A DNA stretch of 64,000 nt from Panicum virgatum (taxonomy: Eukaryota > Streptophyta > Magnoliopsida > Poales > Poaceae). The translations under genes were made by a program, and so were the position numbers. A model generated the notes under the pieces. It was not told where the DNA came from and made no database searches. It saw only the letters and a list, made by a program, of their open reading frames with translations. This document shows positions 56,549 through 64,000 of the stretch, in pieces. The first letter of the stretch is position 1. Every line of letters starts with the position of its first letter. The DNA lies in assembly GCF_016808335.1 (NCBI RefSeq), contig NC_053141.1:7678797-7742796 (forward strand), read 5' to 3'.

Positions 56549-57836
56549 GCCCTATGAAAAGCACTAGGTTTTCTGGACCAACGACCTACTCAAGTTGTGC
56601 CCTTCTCAAAAGAGTTATGCACCCTATAGCTTTTCCTAACAAGAAACTATTCTATGAAAGTAAAAGCACAAAGGTTGCAAGTATTAAATGCGGAAGCTTA
56701 AAGAGCGGGATAGGAGATAGCAAACTCTTGACGCGGGTGTTTATCCCGTGGTTCGGTTAGCCACAAAGGCACACCTACATCCACGTTGTTGTAGCACTCA
56801 CTAAGAGTATTGCTACTCGGCCACCAAATCTCTTCCGTGAACACAATCACGGTCACCTTGGCCCCGGGTTCCACTAAGGAGCTTCTCCACAAAGTTTGGG
56901 GGTCTCCACATCCCCCGTACAAAGTGTCGTCGCCGCTCCACACCAAGTCGGAGGGTCGATGACGTTGCCGGCGAGCTTCACGCTCCAAGGTGCCGGCGCA
57001 CCAAGCTCTTGTTTTGGTTCGCTAATGAACAACAGCACAAAGGCTCGAAGCCTTGCAATCTCACTCACTAAGAGCTAATCCTTTACACACCACTCTCAAA
57101 GTGTGCTAAGGGCTAAGGATATAATCTTGATGCTCTTGTATGGCTTGGAGATGTTCTTGGGTGTGTGTGGGGGTGAGGCGTACATATAGACCACCAAGTC
57201 TTGTAGCCGTTGCTCCAACGGTCAGCAGAAAATCTGTGTATCATCGGATGAACCGATGCCTCTGCTTGGGGTAGCGTCGGTTCATCCGGTCACTCTCAGA
57301 CCGAAGTAGCCATTGAGCTTCTGTCAGCTGACACAGTGACCACCGGTTCATCCGATGCTTAGCCGTCGGTTAAACCGGTCACTCACAGCACTCAACTCTT
57401 CTGCTGACGTCATTACACCGGTGCTTTGCTCCGATGCATCACCGGTTCATCCGTGCTGAAGAATCTTCTTCTGGGCACTTTACATCATCTCTGGAACATA
57501 GTATGCCCAATGCACCGATGCCTTTCGTGGATGCGTCAGTTCAACCGGTGCCTCACAGGCTTGCATCAAAAGCCAGGCCATCGGATCATCCGACAACCAT
57601 CGGATGCACCGATGCCTATAGCATCGGTTCTTCCGGTGCTACTGAAGTATCTCTGTCTTGATTTCTTTGACTTGGATTTCTTCACGGTCTCTTCAATTCT
57701 TGTTAATCGAAATGTTCACTTAACAACACGGAATCTAGAAATGTTCACTTAACAATAGTATTAATCCCATTGATTGCGTTGTTAATCGATCACAAAAATC
57801 ACTCGAAATGGCATAAATTGTGCCATGTTCGTTTCA
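56549..57836. repeat. LTR-like repeat with ATCGGTTCATCCGG motifs
   Basis: A block of about 1.3 kb between CACTA-3 and block C. 57230-57640 has many copies of a 12-16 base motif (CCGGTTCATCCGATGC, GCACCGATGCC, GTCGGTTAAACCGGTC). Text such as CGCGGGTGTTTATCCCGTGGTTCGG at 56735 is typical of a repeat family common in grasses. Ends and target duplication were not found. The class is uncertain. It is similar in style to the CCGGTCTGACC motif cluster of the solo LTR at 19121-20668. Confidence 0.5.
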
Positions 57837-58174
57837 GGGAACCTGAAGGCCCACCTTTACTTTCTCCCCGTGGATGAAATTGGGTTCAGTTTCTTGTATT
57901 CCTCACTTCAAACGGCACATCTGCTTCTCATACTGTCTGTGGCCACGGTAACCAACTGAAGGTGAGATATTATTGGAGGAAAGCACGCCGAAAGAAGATC
58001 ATATGTAATTTTCCCATCGTTCTATTGCAGAACCTGATGATCAAGCACTTTGTTTTCCTCCAACTCTCATTTTCAGTACCTGTCAAAGCACTTCAACACA
58101 GCCAACACTTGGCATGGGCAACAGTGAGGACGGGGAAAGAATGTGGATTAGACGTTGAGATGCTACTCTACATT

Positions 58175-58679
58175 GGCCCTGTTTGGATACCAGGGTTAGA
58201 GTTGGAGTTGGCTTTTTTGCCACTCTAACCCAAAAAAATCCAAACAGGGTGGGTTAGAGTGTATCTAACCCACCCCAAAAAACTATCCCCTCCAAGGGGT
58301 GCTTATTTGGGTTTGTAACGAATATAACACCATTTAGGTAGCGGAGGCTAGGCCGAAGGAGGGCGGCGCCGTCGAAGAGGAGCCGCCGGAGGGGATATGC
58401 CGGGGAGGGAGGGAGAGGGAGAGACTGGCACTGGGAGGAGGCGCAAAGAGAGAACAGTGGAGAGAGAAAGGGAAGAGGGGAAGAAAGAGGTGGCCACACC
58501 AGATCTGGCTAGAAAGATTATTTGAAAGAGCCAAATAATTGAAAAAGTGTTTTTATTGTAGTCTAACCCTTGCATCCAAACACCATTTTAGTTAGAGTTA
58601 GTTCAGAGTTAGTCATGAGCTAGAAACTAACTCTAACATGTAATCCAGTTAGAGTATCCAAACAGGGCCATAGTTGTGG
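58175..58679. mobile_element. MITE with GGCCCTGTTTGGATAC inverted ends (block C copy)
   Basis: Counterpart of 27089-27559; it has an additional GTGGGTTAGAGTGTATCTAACCCACC segment near 58250. Same 16-bp inverted ends. Confidence 0.8.
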
Positions 58680-59101
58680 AAGTGCAGCTCTGCATGCAGC
58701 CACTACGAAAATTATAGCTATCAAGAGAAGAAGATATCCTTGGGAGTCCACAAGAGTAGCTGCATTCTATTTTAATTACACTTGTCCTGTCCTAGCACCT
58801 AGCACTGTTGAAAAGCTGCAAGATACTCCTGGTTTGGCTTCTTTCCACATGCAGTTGGCCAGGCTCCAGTTTTTTTTAAGAAAAGGGGTGCCTGAAATTT
58901 TATTGCAAAAGATAACGATGTCTTTACAGGTTACAAGAGGCTAGTAAACTACGGCAAATATCGAGGCAAGGCTGCACGGAGGCAGCTTTACTGCCCTTCT
59001 GCACGAAATTTTACATATCGATAAATTTGTTGCTTACAACAAGATCTATGGACCGCTGAAAAAAATATCGGCTTGGGAACACACAAAGCAAAACATATGT
59101 A

Positions 59102-59360
59102 CTCCCTCCATATAAGAAATAGATGACGTTTAGAACAGCGACACGGTCTTCAAAGTATAACTTTGACCGCTTATTTTTATAAAAATATTTGTTGAAAAGT
59201 GATATATGTATATTTTTATGAAAATGTTTCTTAAGACAAATCTATTAATATAATTTTCACATTTTCAAACTCAATAACTTAAAAATTGTTCATGATTTAT
59301 ATTCTCAATGTTTGACTCAAATCTTGTCCAAAACGTCATCTAAATCCTATATGGAGGGAG
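59102..59360. mobile_element. Stowaway MITE, 259 bp (block C copy)
   Basis: Counterpart of 28006-28264 with the same length, CTCCCTCCATATAAG ends and TA flanks (59100-59101 and 59361-59362). Confidence 0.92.
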
Positions 59361-59658
59361 TAAGGTGTAAATGTCTTCTTATAATATATATTGTTCCCAA
59401 AAGTTAATTTATTATGAAAAAATGATGTGTGCTCTTTGTACATTTATTTTTTTGCTAGAATACTTTTATCTATAGTTTGGAACATCAGGAATCATATAGA
59501 TTTTGGCAAAAAAAAATCGACTCATAAATATTGATTCTCCACAAAAGATATCAAACTAGTATAATGAAAGAAGATTATTCGGCACAAAAACAAACCATAA
59601 AGCACATAACATGACAAAAGTTTACCACTACACAGTACATCACAAACATGATCAGGAC

Positions 59659-61284
59659 CTAGACGCCTGGCACAGGAACGCGAAGGATGGGGCGGAGCAG
59701 GAGCCTGGATTTCCGGTGCGCGGTGATGCCGAACGCCTCGGTCATGTCGAGCTTGGCGCCGCCGGGCACCTCCCAGTCGAAGTGGAAGAGGAGGCTGGCG
59801 AGCGCGAGCTCCATGTTGGCCAGCCCAAACCCCAGGCCAGGGCACATCCTCCGCCCGGCCCCGAACGGCAGGAGCTCGTAGTCGGTGCCCTTGAAATCCG
59901 CCGCGCTTCCGCCGCCGGCCTCGAACCGCTCCGGCCGGAACGCGTCGGGGTCCCCCGGCCAGTAGCGCTCGTCGCGGCCCAGCGCCCAGGCGTTCACCAT
60001 CACCGTGATGCCCTGCGGCACGTCGTAGCCCAGCACGCGGCAGGGTTCCTGGCACGCCTGCGGGATCAGGAACGGCAGTGGCGTGTGCAGCCGGAGCGTC
60101 TCGCGGATGACGAGGGGCAGGTACTGGAGCCCCGCCTCCACGAGCTTCTCCTCCCGCACCGACCCGTGCGCGGCGAAGGCGCGTCGCACCTCCGCCGTCG
60201 CCCGCTCCATGACCTTGGGGTTCTGGACGAGCTCCGCCATGGCCCACTCCAGCGTCGGCGCTGTCGTCTCGCTGCCGGCGAAGATGTCCTGCGAGCAATC
60301 ATACGGAGTGTCGATCTCTAAGTAATCGGTACAGAACTAACGGATCGGATTGAATTGATTGATGAGTTGAAGATTGCTTACAGTGATGGCGACTTTGATG
60401 ACGTCTGTGTCGAGGGGGATCGGCAGCTCACCATCCTTCTGTACCTTTAGCAGCACGTCGAGGAGGTCTTCGACCTCGCCGCCGTCGCCACGCTCCATCC
60501 TCTCCAGGTGGTCCTTGATGATTTCGTCGAGGATCCCGAACGAGGTTTGACGGATCTCCTCGCTGCGGCGCACGGCGCTGCTGAGCCAGCTGACGATCCG
60601 GGATGACGGCCACAGGTCGGCTGGGTTGAACCCGGCGGCGAGCACGATGGCTTCGTCGAGCGCCCGCAGCAAGACCTCGCGGTCCTTGATCCGGTCGCCC
60701 ATCGCGGCGCGCATCGTGGTGTCCGTGATGAGCTCGGACAGCCGCTCGCGCATGTTCACGGCGCGAGACTCCGCCGCCGCGGCGGCGCACACGCGCAGCA
60801 TGACGGCGGCCTCCTCCTCGCGGACGGCGCGGAAGGAGTTGACGCGGCGCGCGCTGAGGAGCTTGGTGATGGTGATCCGGCGGAGCTGCCGCCAGTGGGC
60901 CCCGTAGGGCGCCATGATGATCCCCCGGCCGCCGTCGGTGAGCGCCCGCATGGTGGGGCTCATCGGCCGCGTCGCGAACACCGCGTCGTGCGTCCTCATC
61001 ACCTCCCGCGCCGCCTCCCGGGACGACACCACCAGCGTGGGCACCTCGCCGAGCTGGAGCAGCATGAGCGGCCCGTGGCGCCGCGCGAGGTCACGCATCG
61101 CGTGGTGCGGGAGCTTGCCGATCATGTGGTGCAGGCTGCCGATGATTGGCAGCTGCCATGGCCCCGGTGGCAGCCGCAGGCCGTGCTCTGGCGCCGCGGC
61201 GGAGCGCCGGCGCTTGGCGAGCAAGATGACGAGCAGCGAGACGAGAGCTAATACGAGGTAGAGGCAGTGCTGGTGGTCTTCCAT
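59659..61284 (-). CDS. Cytochrome P450 mono-oxygenase, CYP71 clan, copy C (intact)
   Basis: Exon 1 is 61284-60382 (301 codons) and exon 2 is 60288-59659, with a 93-bp GT-AG intron whose place ([11 protein letters not shown]) is the usual CYP71 site. The product is 510 residues, the normal length. Residues 8-23 form the ER membrane anchor, followed by KRRR and the LPPGPW hinge (38-43). The C-helix WRQLRR is 131-136. The oxygen-binding I-helix motif AGSETT is 305-310, ExxR is E364-R367, PERF is 420-423, and the heme loop PFGAGRRMCPG has Cys450. The start is the ATG of MEDHQ; the upstream in-frame codon is TTG. All key residues are present, so an active enzyme is expected. It would take electrons from P450 reductase and probably act on a terpenoid, alkaloid or other specialised metabolite; the substrate is not readable. 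It is the only undamaged copy in the window. Confidence 0.95.
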
Positions 61285-62260
61285 TGGTGTTGCTCCCAAT
61301 GCAAGCTCCTGGTGATTGGTGTGGCTTTGCTAGCTTAGTAAGCTGCAACTTAAATAGCAGAGCAGTGAGTGGTGGTTCTCCGTAACCTAAAATAATAAGC
61401 ACTGAGGCTAAATTGTTTATTGGTGATTGTTTGCCAGGTGGTTACGTGGAAGTAGCAGTGTAGCACCCAACTCCAGCTATCTTGGGGTCAAACCATGTGC
61501 GCTCCCTGCATGTTGATTGCCTCGGAATAACCGCCACCATGTGACTTCATGCGACGAGTCAAACATCGAGACGATGGTCGGGAATATTTCTACAGAAAAA
61601 ATATATTTCCTGATTTTATATGACCAATTACAACCAATAGTAGAAAAGGACAATTAATTTCAACATTTTTAGATTCACATTGTTCTCGAAATTCTCTAAT
61701 ACCGGTATAGGTAATGATTTTGTGAAGCCATCAGGAAGCCATGTGCTCAAATTTTAGATTTTTGTGAGAAACTCGTTTAAGGATTGAAGCCAAATTTCAG
61801 AATTGAAACCACATACGAAGCTTATGTCGGTTGGGCCGAACCAGTGGTCGACCAAACCAGCACCGACTCCCATGTTATCATTCCATTGCATTTTTCAAAC
61901 TTCGGTGGACGACAAACAATCGATTGAAGAAGACGAAGAGAGAACTCTTCGATGTAATTTTATTTTCTTTATGTCGTTGTCCTTCTTTTATGCCACCAAT
62001 TATTTACTTGATATGAATCAGATATGAGACACCTTATTGGTGTCTTTCTAAAAAAATAAAGAAGGCGGCGAAGATGAGGGTAAAGTACGTATCCATGCTG
62101 CCACGTATGCCCAATATTAATTTTGGCTTCGAAGTGACGGGCACGTATAAAGAGAATATTCTTGCCGCTGTCTTTGCATCATCCTGTATGTATACTTCTG
62201 ATATGGCAGCTTCTTAACGCCCCGGCTCGAATGAGGAAATTGTTTGAGCTGGCTTCCGTT
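61285..62260 (-). promoter_or_regulatory. Upstream region of P450 copy C, TATA-like box at 61350-61357
   Basis: CTATTTAAG on the minus strand, 66-73 bp before the ATG. The leader GCATTGGGAGCAACACCA is the same in all copies and recognisable in D. A deletion of roughly 50-60 bp near 61870 distinguishes this promoter from A and B. Confidence 0.5.
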
Positions 62261-63424
62261 TCTCATAACTTCCTATGATATTTGTTACTTAAAGAAATAT
62301 ATATATAAATTTTAATTATCAGCCATTTTAACTTTTCAATAGTTAAAACTATGCATCTACGTATATATTTATGCCTAGATGTATAAGTAAAATCTATGAA
62401 TCCTGAAAAACTAAAGTATCGATATTTCATACACCGGCTAGTAAATACTATACCCTAGGATTCTCCGTAGCTTAATGTCTAACAGTCAAGACAAAGGGAT
62501 CGGTTGGGATATGTTTTGCAACCATATTTTAGGTAGCCGCCAGCACCATGTTTTATCAGAAGATTCGTGTTTTGTTCCCCTAATATCAGAGCGTGCAACA
62601 TGCGCGCTCGGCTGTTGCAACATGTGTCGGGTCTTTTCCTTTTATTACTAGTCAATGACGCGCGCGTTCATATTTGATGACAATGATTGTGGTTATCATA
62701 TTCAGCAGCCTAAGAATTCTTTAATTAGGAGACGCTTTTGTACGGAAAACACATAAACGTGAAGAATTCAAAGGCACCGAGATAAACGTGAAGAGTGTAG
62801 TTATTGCACGTTGCGTTCTCCCCGACGACAGATGATACAATAATCGCACAAAGCAGCAGCAGGTCAATACAGAAAAGAAGAAAACGATTTAGAAGTCCTC
62901 GGCCCTGGAGGGGGAGCCTATTCAATAGACGTATCCGAAGCTTGGTAAATTTTACAATTAACCATTCATTTTTGGATTGGGTAATCACACTTTTGCAAAT
63001 CTCCCTCTCACTCCCCCTGCGTCCCCCTTGAATGTCGATTCGGTAGTTCAGATTAAAGTTTGCATGAGAAATTGGTGATGTAGATATATATCCCTGAAGA
63101 TTCCACTGCTATACTACTGTTTCCGTTTGCTCGCGAACGGAAGGTTGCCACCTTCCTGTCACCATGGTAGTGCTTGGCTGCTTGCGATGCCTTCTCTTTA
63201 CGCGCGTGGAGTGCTGGCGTGTGCTTCCTCTCATTCAAAAGCGGCGTCCCACACGTGGGCCCAACAGGAAGCAGCCAGCGTGTCGTCACTGCGACAGTGC
63301 CTGCGAAACTAATCGCCATCATCGGTGGCGGAGCTGGTGAATATCCACGGCTAGGGCCACTATTTGATGAGCGATCAAACACGTATCGGATTTCTCAAAA
63401 CCTACTGCCTCATGTACGCACCGC

Positions 63425-64000
63425 CGCAGCTTCATCAAAGTGTTTCAATTTAAAAAACATCCAAATATATTTAAATATTATCTTATTTTGAAGATATTAA
63501 ATATAATAATGTAATTTAAATAAAATTTTAAAAGTGTTTTTTATGTTATATGCTCCTTTTACTGAGTGCATATGCTAATCTTAATTAATATGTCCATACG
63601 CGGGTCATAGCAATTCCCGCAATACGTGCATGCAACAGTGATGGACTGATGGTAGTCATGATCTGCAATAACGTGGCAGGCTAACAGCAGGTCGTGCGCG
63701 TTAAGAATAGAAATCCTCTTCTCTCACAGTCTCACCCCGGTTTCCCATCCCTATCTATGCCGCTACTCAGGCTCACTGCAATGAATGGATGGAGGCGTCG
63801 GCACGGGGTCGAGCACCAACAAGCAGCTCGTGCGGAGATGCGCGGGGGAGAAGGTGGAGGAGGGGCATTGGTGTGCAATGGCAATGCCCGGTCCTTAATC
63901 CAATGCCTCCTCCTCTAAAACCCAACACATTTAGATCTCGACGCCGCAACGGGCGGCCAAATCCATGCCGAAAGAGGAGGGGCTTCTCCACGGTGATGCG
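63425..64000. other. No gene seen at right edge
   Basis: AT-rich to 63600, then mixed sequence. GC-rich open frames near 63690-63990 on both strands have no recognisable domain; they may be the edge of a gene outside the window. Confidence 0.4.

Larger units (their letters stand above)
57837..63424 (-). repeat. Segmental duplication block C, partner of 26751-32438
   Basis: Matches block B from GGGAACCTGAAGG to ACCTACTGCCTC, with the same gene and MITEs in the same order. Compared with B it lacks about 50-60 bp near 61870 and the text near 31560-31600, and has a few other small indels. The block joins unrelated DNA at both ends. Confidence 0.9.

Noticed and set aside
2591..61284. Metabolic gene cluster (terpene synthase plus P450)
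   Set aside because: Only P450 copies were found. No synthase, transferase or other pathway gene is in the window.

Overview
The window is nuclear DNA of a grass (Poaceae). A panicoid is likely but not proven. The signs are GC-rich CYP71-type cytochrome P450 genes with one short intron, Stowaway, Tourist/Harbinger and Ping-like MITEs, many CACTA elements encoding TNP2 and Ulp1-type proteins, a Mutator-like element, and nested LTR retrotransposons. No bacterial, organellar or rRNA/tRNA genes were recognised.

The only host gene family is a local cytochrome P450 cluster of four recognisable copies. Copy A (2591-4221, minus) has a 5-bp duplication and a nonsense codon in exon 2. Copy B (28562-30188, minus) has a one-base insertion in a homopolymer near the end of exon 1. 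Copy C (59659-61284, minus) is intact and encodes 510 residues. Copy D (39323-40418, plus) kept only the first ~28 codons of exon 1, plus an exon 2 with a 51-bp in-frame deletion. B and C sit in near-identical blocks of about 5.6 kb (26751-32438 and 57837-63424) that share the same MITEs, so they are a recent segmental duplication. Copy A shares the gene and its upstream flank, but that flank is split by a CACTA element. P450-block flank sequence without a gene also occurs at about 16.5-18.7 kb and 33.6-35.5 kb, so the cluster was once larger.

Transposable elements fill most of the rest. 1-1886: a long LTR-like repeat cut by the window edge. 5276-10048: CACTA-1, one end lost, with a TNP2/TNP1-Ulp1 deletion fusion. 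11482-15853: a complete MULE with 395-bp inverted repeats, a 10-bp target duplication and two convergent genes. 18810 to about 26700: a minus-strand LTR retrotransposon remnant with a 3' LTR and a 106-bp minisatellite, broken by a 1.5-kb solo LTR (TAGAT duplication) and by a 3-kb long-LTR insertion (AGGTA duplication) that itself holds a Copia LTR (ATCAC duplication). 34.5-38.7 kb: LINE pieces and a small CACTA (36643-38124, ACA duplication) that captured a laccase exon. 41.2-42.0 kb: a decayed Copia pol. 42013-45927: CACTA-2. 46549 to about 56548: CACTA-3, with a TNP1/Ulp1 gene and a TNP2 gene, both damaged by stops.

The most interesting items are the conserved spliced micro-ORF with a GC-AG intron found in both long-LTR copies, the MuDR-like element whose transposase has lost its catalytic core while both genes are still served by identical TIR leader exons, the CACTA that carries a laccase copper-site exon, the minisatellite inside retrotransposon sequence, and the contrasting fates of the four P450 copies.
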